Part shown: piece by piece, positions 45,686 to 53,079 of the stretch
Position numbering within the stretch: the stretch's first letter is position 1
Layout: each line of letters opens with the position of its first letter
Assembly (NCBI GenBank): GCA_036265005.1
Contig: DATAPW010000081.1
Coordinates: forward strand, 1 to 64,000
DNA length: 64,000 nt
Origin: JAMXLO01 sp036265005
GTDB taxonomy: Bacteria; Pseudomonadota; Alphaproteobacteria; Acetobacterales; Acetobacteraceae
Reading direction: 5' to 3'
The notes under the pieces: model-generated
Seen by the model: the letters and a program-made list of their open reading frames with translations, nothing else
Told to the model about the DNA's origin: nothing
Database searches by the model: none
Program-made: the position numbers and the translations under genes

Positions 45686-46087
45686 TCAGCTCATGCCCTG
45701 GACGGAGAACACGGTGATCTCGAACATCACCCGCACATCGCCGGCCTGGGCGTAAGGGTTCTTGTCCACCCCCAGATACTTGTGCGCCAGACTATCGATA
45801 TGCGCCGCGGCCACCTCGTCTTCCCGCACGCGCGTCACGGTGCCGCGCAATTGGACGTATCGATCGGAATTGTCCGGATCCATGATGGACAGTGCAACTT
45901 TCGCGCCCTGTATCATGTTCCGCACCTTGACCCGCCCGCGTGCCGAGTTCACGCGGATCTTGCCGTCGACGTAGTCGAACCAGACCGGCGTATTCTGCGG
46001 AGACCCGTCGGGCATCACGGTCGCCAAATGCGCGAACGCCTTCTTGCGCAGCAACAGGTCCAGGTAGATGTCGGGAATCTCGGTCAT
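45686..46087 (-). CDS. PPOX-class F420-dependent/FMN-binding oxidoreductase
   Basis: A 133-residue split-barrel flavin- or deazaflavin-binding protein. Motifs: FAHLATVMPDGSPQNTPVWFDYVDGKIRVNSARGRVKVRNMIQGAKVALSIMDPDNSDRYVQLRGTVTRV, the TIGR03618-type signature. The start MTEIPDIY at 46087 has AAGGAGG eight bases upstream. It converges with the amidohydrolase gene. Substrate unknown; F420 use is inferred from the family name and would need F420 genes elsewhere. Confidence 0.88.
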   Translation of the reverse strand: MTEIPDIYLDLLLRKKAFAHLATVMPDGSPQNTPVWFDYVDGKIRVNSARGRVKVRNMIQGAKVALSIMDPDNSDRYVQLRGTVTRVREDEVAAAHIDSLAHKYLGVDKNPYAQAGDVRVMFEITVFSVQGMS

Positions 46088-46218
46088 TGGTCGCGGCCTC
46101 CTTGCCTGCAAGCATATCGGGTGAAGCACCGCGACGCGATACAGCGCCACCATCCTTGGGCGATGTGGGGATGGTCATGGCGCGAGCGGCTGTTGCTTTC
46201 CGTATTGTGGCCTTCTGC

Positions 46219-46287
46219 GACCCATGCGTTGCCCCGACTGTCATGGCCGGGGCACGCCCGGCCATGACAGTGGGATCGATGAGTCGC
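46219..46287. repeat. REP-like palindromic element, copy A
   Basis: Core ACTGTCATGGCCGGGG ... GCCCGGCCATGACAGT forms a long hairpin, flanked by GACCCATGCGTTGCCCC on the left and GGGATCGATGAGTCGC on the right. It lies downstream of the EamA gene. An inverted, shortened copy lies upstream of the same gene (47498-47549). Confidence 0.8.
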
Positions 46288-46354
46288 TATCGACGAGCGT
46301 TGGTATCATCGCACGAAATAGCCGGTCTGCTGGCCGGCCAGGAGAGGGCAGGCG

Positions 46355-47239
46355 CTAGTTCCTCAGCCTCGTCACGATCAGGCACGCGCCGATGATCAGC
46401 GCGGCGCCGATCCACACCGCTTGCGTCGGCTCTTCGTCGAACAGGAAAAAACCGAGCACTGCGGCATAGGGCAGCGCCAGGTAGTCCGCCGACGCCAGCA
46501 CGCCGGCCTGCGCGCGCCGGTACGCCCACGTCAGCAGGAAATGCCCGCCCACGTTCACGCCGCCGAAAAGCGCGAAGGCGAACCATACTGGTAAAGTCGG
46601 CGTCGCCCAGGTCGCCGCCGCCATCGGCATCGCCACGATCACCGGAACGATCTGCTGGATCAGCACGATCGAGGCCGCACTGTCGCGTTGCGCCTGGCTG
46701 CGCAGCATGACGTTGTTCGCCGCATACGTCACCGCCGAGCCGAATGCCGCGGCGATGCCGACCAGGTCGCCACTGAGGGCCTGCTGATTCGTGAGTGAAC
46801 TCCAGGCGATCACGCCCACGCCGCAAAGGCCCAGCGACACCGCGCCGAGCACGCCCGCGCGCAACCGCTCGCCCAGCACGAACGCGGCCATCAGCGCCAC
46901 CATGAGCGGCGCGAGATAGCCGAGCGTAAGCACCTCGGCGAAGGGCAGCCGGCGCAGCGCGACGAAGAACAGCACCGTGGAGCCGGTTCTCAGCACGCCT
47001 CGCGGCACGTTGGCCTTCCACGATGCAAGCGTCGGCCAGTCGGCCCCCATGCACCAGACGGCCACCAGCGCCACCGGAATGGCGAAGATGAAGCACATCG
47101 CCACGACCTCGATGACGGGCACGCCATGCGGCAGCGACTTCACGATCGCGTCCACGGTGGTGAACAGCAGGATGCCCCCGGTGGCGACGGCAAACGGTAC
47201 GGCCGGACGCGCGTGGTCCGTGGTGGAAACGGGCTGCAT
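46355..47239 (-). CDS. DMT-superfamily (EamA) transporter
   Basis: A 294-residue inner-membrane exporter with ten predicted helices in two EamA repeats (VATGGILLFTTVDAIVKSLP..., and GIAAAFGSAVTYAANNVMLRSQAQ... from about residue 150). The start MQPVSTTDHARP at 47239 was preferred; an ATG at 47296 adds 19 hydrophilic residues. It is flanked by inverted copies of the same palindromic element. It is unrelated in detail to the EamA protein at 5.7 kb. Substrate unknown. Confidence 0.9.
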   Translation of the reverse strand: MQPVSTTDHARPAVPFAVATGGILLFTTVDAIVKSLPHGVPVIEVVAMCFIFAIPVALVAVWCMGADWPTLASWKANVPRGVLRTGSTVLFFVALRRLPFAEVLTLGYLAPLMVALMAAFVLGERLRAGVLGAVSLGLCGVGVIAWSSLTNQQALSGDLVGIAAAFGSAVTYAANNVMLRSQAQRDSAASIVLIQQIVPVIVAMPMAAATWATPTLPVWFAFALFGGVNVGGHFLLTWAYRRAQAGVLASADYLALPYAAVLGFFLFDEEPTQAVWIGAALIIGACLIVTRLRN

Positions 47240-47497
47240 CGCCGCCCACTCGGCCGGATTATGCCCGTCGTCAACCCGTCGGGCGCCAGCCTGCAATGCG
47301 CGCAGAGCGGACGGCTACGGCGCCGCGAACACCCTTGCCCGGAACGCGCCGGATCGTTGCGGCCTCAGTGCAGGTTGGATGTTCGCGGAACTCGACCGCA
47401 AGCGCTTGGTCGGGCGGTTGCGCGCGACTCACAAGTTCGCAACAGCGCCGTTCAATGCGGCGCCAGGAAACCGATCCCTCGCTGAGGACCAAACTCA

Positions 47498-47549
47498 GCG
47501 ACTCATCGATCCCACGCCCGGCCATGACAGTGGGGGCAACGCATGGGTC
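47498..47549. repeat. REP-like element, copy B, inverted relative to copy A
   Basis: Reverse complement of copy A with one arm of the hairpin deleted: GACTCATCGATCCCACGCC... to GGGGGCAACGCATGGGTC. Together with copy A it brackets the EamA transporter gene in inverted orientation. Confidence 0.75.
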
Positions 47550-47598
47550 ATCATCAATGAGCTTTGGTATAAGTGTATCATGCACAGGAAATTTTTCC

Positions 47599-47635
47599 TT
47601 GACAACGTCCGCCCCATCATGTTCTTGTTCCGTTC
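47599..47635 (+). promoter_or_regulatory. candidate SOS promoter with LexA box GTTC-N7-GTTC
   Basis: TTGACA at 47599-47604 is a good -35. GTTC (47621-47624), seven bases, GTTC (47632-47635) matches the alphaproteobacterial LexA operator and directly abuts the ATG at 47636. With a -35 at this distance the transcript would be leaderless or nearly so, which fits the absence of a ribosome site. The -10 region is not consensus. Confidence 0.5.
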
Positions 47636-48322
47636 ATGACCGGCGCCCAACCTCCCGCCCCAATCACCGACCCCGATCCAGCCCGGGCCACTCCGGGCAT
47701 GCCCGGCCGCCTCGACCGCGTCCTCGGCGTCCTCCGCAAACTCATCGACTACGGCAGGCAGCTCGCCGGCACGGTGCAGCAGCGTGCCGCCGCCCCAGGC
47801 TTCGCACTCTTCGCCAGGCCCTTCGGCACTGCCGACCTCGCGGCCATCCTCGCACGCATCACCCGTGGCCTGCGCCGCGCCGCGGCCCTGGAAGCCATGC
47901 TGCGCCGCCGTGCCGACCGAGGTCAGGACCTCACCCCAGCGCCCATCCGTATGCCCGCCGCGCCAGGGCCGCGCGCACCCCGGCAGGTTTCGCCGCCAAA
48001 CATCCGGCCCACCAGCAACCCCCAGGACCCGCGCCTCGCGCGCCTCCCCACGGAACAGGAAATCGCCGCCGAAATTCGTCGCCGCCCGGTCGGTGCCGTC
48101 ATCGCCGATATCTGCCGCGATTTCGGCATCACGCCCGGCCAGTTCGACCGCGCCTCCTGGGACGAACTCAACCATGCCATCATCGCCTATGGCGGCAGCC
48201 TTGCCGGCTTTCTCATAGGCCTGAACAAGCGACTGTTCGCCTTCGGCGTCCCCGACCCTGCGGACCCCCTGTGGCCCGCGGCACCGCCGCGACCACTGGC
48301 ACCCTCCACGCATCCGCCCTGA
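47636..48322 (+). CDS. hypothetical protein, possibly SOS-controlled
   Basis: A 228-residue soluble protein without a family I recognise. It has a Pro-rich N-terminus (TGAQPPAPITDPDPARATPG), a helical, Arg/Ala/Leu-rich part (about 24-105: VLRKLIDYGRQLAGTVQQRA..., AALEAMLRRRADRGQ), a Pro/Arg linker, then a compact C-terminal region (about 150-210: EIRRRPVGAVIADICRDFGITPGQFDRASWDELNHAIIAYGG) and a Pro-rich end. No signal peptide or membrane segment. The position right behind a LexA-like box and the lack of a ribosome site suggest a leaderless damage-inducible gene. Confidence 0.7.
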   Translation: MTGAQPPAPITDPDPARATPGMPGRLDRVLGVLRKLIDYGRQLAGTVQQRAAAPGFALFARPFGTADLAAILARITRGLRRAAALEAMLRRRADRGQDLTPAPIRMPAAPGPRAPRQVSPPNIRPTSNPQDPRLARLPTEQEIAAEIRRRPVGAVIADICRDFGITPGQFDRASWDELNHAIIAYGGSLAGFLIGLNKRLFAFGVPDPADPLWPAAPPRPLAPSTHPP

Positions 48323-48649
48323 AGCCGACCCTGCACCCGGACGGCCGGCCAGCCGCACGGCCGGGCCCTGGTCCGGCGCCGCGCGCCGTCCGGGATCGCG
48401 AGGCCGCAGCCATCCCACGGCCGCTTCGGCAAATCGCACCACGGCATCCCCGCGGGCGCGCTTTTCGACCTGCGCCGACGCGACGCTGCCCGACCCTGCC
48501 CGGAACGATGCGGCTGCAGACCCGAGCGTTCGTCCTACGGAGGTGTGCCATCCGTGAGAACCACGTGCGTGGCCCCCGCACTCCGGTCCTGCACCGTCAC
48601 CGGATAACCCCCGCGCGCGCTCCGATTGCGCCGCACCGGTCGTGGGCCG
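48323..48649. other. intergenic stretch, no feature recognised
   Basis: About 327 GC-rich bases between the converging hypothetical gene and ugpE. Open frames in both directions are Arg/Pro-rich and lack ribosome sites. I see no clear terminator or repeat. Confidence 0.4.
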
Positions 48650-49483
48650 CTACTTCTCGCCTTCGGTCAGTCCCGCGACGAACCAGCGCTGCATCACGAC
48701 CACCACCGCGACCGGCGGCAGCAATGCCAGGACCGCGGTCGCCATCACCGCGCTCCAGTCGGTCTGCGTCTCCACGCCGATCATCTTGACGATGCCGATG
48801 ACAATCGTGTCGAGGCCCGGATCGGTGGCGACCAGCAGCGGCCAGAGATACTGGTTCCAGCCGTAGACGAACAGGATGACGAACAGCGCGGCGATGTTGG
48901 CGGCCGATACCGGCAGCAGGATGTCGCGCAGGAACCGCAGCGGTCCCGCGCCGTCCATGCGGGCTGCCTCCACCAGTTCGTCGGGGATCGCCACGAACAC
49001 CTGGCGGAACAATAGCGTCGCGGTGGCGGAGGCGATCAGCGGCACGGTCAGGCCGGTGAAGCTGTTGATCAGCCCGAAGTCGGACATCACCGAATAGGTC
49101 GGGATGATGCGCACCTCGACCGGCAGCATCAGGGTGATGAAGATGAGCCAGAACGCGGTGCGGCGCAGCGGGAAGCGGAAGAACACGACGGCATAGGCCG
49201 ACAGGATCGAGATGACGATCTTGCCGCAGGCGATGGCCAGCGCCATGCCGCCGGACACCATCAGCATGTGCCACACCGGCTGGGTCCCCATGGTGCCGTG
49301 CATCAGCACGCGCGAATACACCGCGAGCCCATCGAGATGCGGCAACAGCGACAATTCGCCGCGGGTGATCGCGCCGGAGTCCTGCGTCGATCCGGCCAGC
49401 ACCAGCCATACCGGCAGGGCGAACAGCACCACGCCGATCCCAAGCACGGCATGCGCCAGCCAATCGGTGCGGGCGTTGCTCAT
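48650..49483 (-). CDS. ugpE: sn-glycerol-3-phosphate-type ABC permease UgpE
   Basis: A 277-residue inner-membrane permease of the carbohydrate CUT1 class. It has six predicted helices and the EAA loop EAARMDGAGPLRFLRDILLPVS that docks the ATPase. Sequence details (GSTQDSGAITRGELSLLP, TLMLPVEVRIIPTYSVMSDFGLINSFTGL, NQYLWPLLVATDP) match UgpE closely. The start at 49483 overlaps the ugpA stop (ATGA). It pairs with UgpA to import glycerol-3-phosphate or glycerophosphodiesters. The ATPase UgpC is not encoded next to it. Confidence 0.93.
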   Translation of the reverse strand: MSNARTDWLAHAVLGIGVVLFALPVWLVLAGSTQDSGAITRGELSLLPHLDGLAVYSRVLMHGTMGTQPVWHMLMVSGGMALAIACGKIVISILSAYAVVFFRFPLRRTAFWLIFITLMLPVEVRIIPTYSVMSDFGLINSFTGLTVPLIASATATLLFRQVFVAIPDELVEAARMDGAGPLRFLRDILLPVSAANIAALFVILFVYGWNQYLWPLLVATDPGLDTIVIGIVKMIGVETQTDWSAVMATAVLALLPPVAVVVVMQRWFVAGLTEGEK

Positions 49484-50361
49484 GCGTTGGTCCGCTTTCC
49501 CATGAAGCGGAACTGGATCGCGGTCAGTGCGATGACGCCGACCATCAGCACCACCGACTGCGCAGATGAGGAACCGAGATCCAGGTTGATCACGCCGTCG
49601 CGGTACACCTTGATGACCAGCGTCTCGGTATCCTTGCCGGGGCCGCCCTGGGTCAACGCATAGATCGTGCCGAAGGTGTCGAACGCGGCGTAGACCAGGT
49701 TCACCACCAGCAGGAAAAAGCTGGTCGGCGCCAGCAGGGGGAAGGTGATGGTGCGGAAACGGTGCCAGCCTTTGGCGCCGTCCATCCGCGCCGCCTCGGT
49801 CACTGCGCGGGGGATCGATTGCAGGCCGGCCAGGAAGAAGATGAAGTTGTAGCTGACCTGCTTCCACGAACTCGCCAGGATCACCATCAGCAGCGCCTGG
49901 CCGCCATTGATGTGATAGTCCCACGGCACGCCGTGCGCATTCAGCCAGCGGCCGAGCAGGCCGACCTGCGGATTGAGGATGAACAGCCAGAGCACGGCGG
50001 AGACCGCCGGTGCGATGGCATAGGGCCAGATCAGCAGCGTACGATAGATCGCGCGGCCGCGTATTTCATGGTCGGCGAATACCGCCAGCAGCAGCGCGAT
50101 GCTCATCGACAGCAGGCTGACGGCGGCACAGAACACCACGGTGCGAATGATGGAGTCGATGTAGAGCGGATCGGCGAACAGGTCGGCAAAGTTGTCCAGC
50201 CCGACGAAGGTGGAACCGAGGCCGAACGGGTCCTGTCGCGTCAGGCTGTACCAGATGGCTTCCGCGGCGGGCCAGAGGAAGAAGAACCCGGTCAGCAGCA
50301 GTTGCGGCAGCACCAGCACCACGGGCAGGAACCAGCCATCGAAGAGGGTGCGGCGTTCCAT
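49480..50361 (-). CDS. ugpA: sn-glycerol-3-phosphate-type ABC permease UgpA
   Basis: A 293-residue CUT1 permease with six helices and the EAA motif EAARMDGAKGWHRFRTITFPLL. N-terminal LFDGWFLPVVLVLPQLLLTGFFFLWPAAEAIWYSLTRQDPFGL and the later TQGGPGKDTETLVIKVYRDG are UgpA hallmarks. It lies 20 bases after ugpB and overlaps ugpE by four bases. It forms the membrane channel with UgpE. Confidence 0.94.
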   Translation of the reverse strand: MERRTLFDGWFLPVVLVLPQLLLTGFFFLWPAAEAIWYSLTRQDPFGLGSTFVGLDNFADLFADPLYIDSIIRTVVFCAAVSLLSMSIALLLAVFADHEIRGRAIYRTLLIWPYAIAPAVSAVLWLFILNPQVGLLGRWLNAHGVPWDYHINGGQALLMVILASSWKQVSYNFIFFLAGLQSIPRAVTEAARMDGAKGWHRFRTITFPLLAPTSFFLLVVNLVYAAFDTFGTIYALTQGGPGKDTETLVIKVYRDGVINLDLGSSSAQSVVLMVGVIALTAIQFRFMGKRTNA

Positions 50362-50381
50362 TCAGTGCGGCGTGCGGACGC

Positions 50382-51710
50382 TCAGGTCTTCACCGACTTT
50401 TCGAAATCCCGCAGCACCTTGTTGCCGCGTGCCGTCGCGCTGTCCATTGCCTGCTGCGCGGTCTGGCCGCCCTGGAACGCCTTCTCCATCTCTTCGTAGA
50501 TGATGTTGCGGATTTCGACCAACCGCCCCAGCCGCAGCCCCTTGGAGTTGTTGGTCACCGTCCCGCGCGTCAGTTGCCGCACCGGCAAGTCCGCACCGGG
50601 GTTCTTGGCATAGAAGCCCTGCTTGTCGGACAGCTCGAAGCCGGCCAGCGTCACCGGCACATAGCCGGTGTGCTGATGCCAGTAGGCATCGTTGTCCGGC
50701 TTGCCGATGAACTGCAGGAACGTCGCCACCGCCTTGTATTCCGCCGGCGTGCGGCCCGGCGCCGTCATCGTCCACAGGCTCGCGCCGCCGATGATCGAAT
50801 TCAGCGGCGACTTGATCAGGTCGGGGTCGTACGGAAGATATGCCTCGCCCCAGTCGAATTTCGCGCTCTTCACCAGGTCGCCGCGCATCCCCGACGAATT
50901 GAAGTGGATGCCCGCCTTGCCCGACACCAGCAATTGGTCCGGCTGGTTGTCCCGGCCGGTGTATTTGAACGTGCCGTCCTTCGCCATTTCCAGCAGGCGC
51001 TCCATGTGCTTCACATGCGGCTTGCTGCTGATTTCGAGCTGCGCGTCCAGACCCTCGAAGCCGTCCGCCTTGCTGGCGAACGGGATGTCGTGCAGGGCGC
51101 TGTACTGCTCGAGCTGGATCCAGCTCAGCCACGAGCTGGTCATCGGGATTTCGGCGGCGTCCTTCGCCTTGATGGCCTGCGCCGCCTGTATCACCTCCGG
51201 CCACGTGGCCGGCGGCTTGTCGGGATCGAGCCCGGCCTTGCGGAACGCGTCCTTGCTGTACCACATCACCGCGGTCGAGGAGTTGAACGGCATCGACGCC
51301 ATGCGGCCATCCGGCAGGCTGTAGTAGCCGCGCACCGACGCGATGTAGGTGTTCGGATCGATCGTTGCACCGGTATCCTGCGCCAGTTCCCAGGTCTGCT
51401 TCACCGCCTTGCCGGCGGCGAGCATGGTGCCGGTGCCGACCTCGAAGATCTGCACCAGATGCGGCGCCTGCCCGGCACGCGACGCGGCAATTGTCGCGGT
51501 CAGCACATCGGCATAGCCGCCCTTGTAGATCGCCTGCAGTTCCACCGCGTCCTGGCTCGCGTTGAACGTCTCGGCTATGTGGTTGACCTGTTCGCCGAGT
51601 GCCGCGGTCATCGCATGCCACCAGACGATCTTGGTCTTTTCGGCGGCGCGACCGATGGCGGGCGCAGCGGCAAGGGCGGCGGTGCCGGCAAGTAGCGTGC
51701 GGCGTTTCAT
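50382..51710 (-). CDS. ugpB: sn-glycerol-3-phosphate-binding protein UgpB
   Basis: A 442-residue periplasmic binding protein with an RR-type signal (MKRRTLLAGTAALAAAPAIGRA), then the UgpB fold: IVWWHAMTAALGEQVNHIAETFNAS, PFNSSTAVMWYSKDAFRKAGLDP and the ligand-contact region SSGMRGDLVKSAKFDWGEAYLPYDP. ATG 51710 has GAGGAGA ten bases upstream; another ATG five codons earlier is weaker. It is the first gene of ugpBAE, 93 bases after a branched-chain-type binding protein gene on the same strand. Confidence 0.94.
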   Translation of the reverse strand: MKRRTLLAGTAALAAAPAIGRAAEKTKIVWWHAMTAALGEQVNHIAETFNASQDAVELQAIYKGGYADVLTATIAASRAGQAPHLVQIFEVGTGTMLAAGKAVKQTWELAQDTGATIDPNTYIASVRGYYSLPDGRMASMPFNSSTAVMWYSKDAFRKAGLDPDKPPATWPEVIQAAQAIKAKDAAEIPMTSSWLSWIQLEQYSALHDIPFASKADGFEGLDAQLEISSKPHVKHMERLLEMAKDGTFKYTGRDNQPDQLLVSGKAGIHFNSSGMRGDLVKSAKFDWGEAYLPYDPDLIKSPLNSIIGGASLWTMTAPGRTPAEYKAVATFLQFIGKPDNDAYWHQHTGYVPVTLAGFELSDKQGFYAKNPGADLPVRQLTRGTVTNNSKGLRLGRLVEIRNIIYEEMEKAFQGGQTAQQAMDSATARGNKVLRDFEKSVKT

Positions 51711-51739
51711 CGTCTGTCTCCTCATGCGTTCTTGCCGGC

Positions 51740-51757
51740 GTAACGGTCTCCCGTTAC
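51740..51757. promoter_or_regulatory. perfect 7-bp stem GTAACGG-TCTC-CCGTTAC upstream of ugpB
   Basis: The hairpin/dyad lies 30 bases before the ugpB ATG in the 93-base gap. It could be an operator or a weak terminator of the upstream gene. No T-run follows on either strand, which favours an operator or RNA-stability stem. Confidence 0.4.
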
Positions 51758-51803
51758 TGGTCTATGACCCTGTCATGACGCTGCGATGAAGCATGCCGGC
51801 CGT

Positions 51804-52991
51804 TCAGAAGCTCAGCGGCTCCTGCAGGACCGGCACCCATCGCGTGTCCTTCACCACCGACAGGAAGGATTGGTTGGATGCGTGATGGTTGGTCGACGTC
51901 AGCGACAACGGCGGACCTTCGAAGATGTCATGCCAGTCCTTCATGCTGTCCATTGCGGCGATGAAGCTGTCCAGCGTCAGGTTGCGGCCGGCCTTCTCCA
52001 GCGCCGCGACGGTGAAGCTCGCGGCGGTGTAGCCGGCCTCGCCGAGATAGTTCACCTCGAAGCCGTAGGTCTTCTTGAACGCCGTCGCGAAGTCATGCAC
52101 CGCCGGCCGCTTGTCATCGGGATAGCGGTATGGCGCCGGCGACATCGAGTAGAACCCCTCGGCCGGACCGCCCGGCGCTTCGGCGACCGCCGTGGAGTAG
52201 GTGGCGAAGTTCCCCATGAACACCGGGTTCCAACCCGTCTTGTGCGCGGTCTGCAGGATCAGCACGGTGTCCTTGACGATGCTGCCCAACACGATCAGGT
52301 CGCAGTTCGCGTCGCGCAGCTTGGCGACCGCACCGTTGAAGTCGGTGTCGGTCGGCTTGTGCCCGGTGGTGCCGCCCAGCTTCAGGCCCATTGCCTCGGT
52401 CTGTGCCACCGCACCGGCGAGCACGTCGCGGCCGTAGTCGGTGTCCTGGTACATCACGCCAATGGTCTTCTTGCCCTGCTTCTCGGCAAAGTATTTCACG
52501 CCGGCGCGCATCTGGTCGTAATACGAGGCAAACTGGCCGAACTTCAGCCGGTTGAACGGCTCGTACATCGACCGTGCGCAGGTCGTGGGGAAGACGTTCG
52601 GCACCTCCTTCTCGAACATCATCGGCATCACCGCGTCGTTCATCGGGGTACCGCCGTTGCCGACCGCGAAGAAGATGCCGTCGCGGTTGACCAGCTTGTT
52701 CATCGCCTGCACCGCCTTGGGCACCGTGTATTCGTTGTCCTCGACGATGAAGCGGATCTTGCGGCCATTCACGCCGCCTTTGGCGTTGACCTCTTCATAG
52801 GCCATCCGCATGCCGCCGGCGTTGTTGACGCCCTGGACAGCGGTGACGCCGGACAGGTCCGCCATGCTGCCGACGATGATTTCCGTATCGCTGACCCCGC
52901 GCGTGGCTGCGCGCGCGATGGCGGGCGCAAACAGGGTTCCGGCAGTGGCAAGCACGACGTGTCGGCGTGTAAGCGAAGGTGACTTCAACAT
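51804..52991 (-). CDS. branched-chain-amino-acid-type ABC substrate-binding protein
   Basis: A 395-residue type I periplasmic binding protein (Peripla_BP_6). Tat-like or Sec signal SLTRRHVVLATAGTLFAPAIARA; then TEIIVGSMADLSGVTAVQGVNNAGGMRMAYEEVNAKGGVNGRKIRFIVEDNEY, YQDTDYGRDVLAGAVAQTEAMGLKLGG and NYLGEAGYTAASFTVAALEKAG. AAGGGGAGAG precedes the ATG. No LivH/M/G/F genes are in the window, so it either feeds a permease elsewhere or acts as a solitary receptor. It sits between a class III aminotransferase gene and ugpB on the same strand. Confidence 0.92.
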   Translation of the reverse strand: MLKSPSLTRRHVVLATAGTLFAPAIARAATRGVSDTEIIVGSMADLSGVTAVQGVNNAGGMRMAYEEVNAKGGVNGRKIRFIVEDNEYTVPKAVQAMNKLVNRDGIFFAVGNGGTPMNDAVMPMMFEKEVPNVFPTTCARSMYEPFNRLKFGQFASYYDQMRAGVKYFAEKQGKKTIGVMYQDTDYGRDVLAGAVAQTEAMGLKLGGTTGHKPTDTDFNGAVAKLRDANCDLIVLGSIVKDTVLILQTAHKTGWNPVFMGNFATYSTAVAEAPGGPAEGFYSMSPAPYRYPDDKRPAVHDFATAFKKTYGFEVNYLGEAGYTAASFTVAALEKAGRNLTLDSFIAAMDSMKDWHDIFEGPPLSLTSTNHHASNQSFLSVVKDTRWVPVLQEPLSF

Positions 52992-53079
52992 GAACGCTCT
53001 CCCCTTGTGCGGCCGGGCGGTTCCCGGCCGTCATTTTGATTTGGACCGTGCGACGACCCCGGCAGGCGGGGTCGCCCCA

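Larger units (their letters stand above)
47240..47635. other. intergenic stretch with REP copy B and a promoter-like segment
   Basis: About 396 bases, no gene seen in the first 260. REP copy B is at 47498-47549. After 47550 the DNA becomes distinctly AT-rich and carries TTGACA at 47599-47604, a short AGGAAATTTTTCCT palindrome and a LexA-type box adjoining the next ATG. Confidence 0.5.

Noticed and set aside
47296..48789. 497-codon plus-strand frame through the SOS-type gene
   Set aside because: Pro/Arg/His-rich alternative frame; the gene at 47636 has a better composition and the operator-promoter arrangement.
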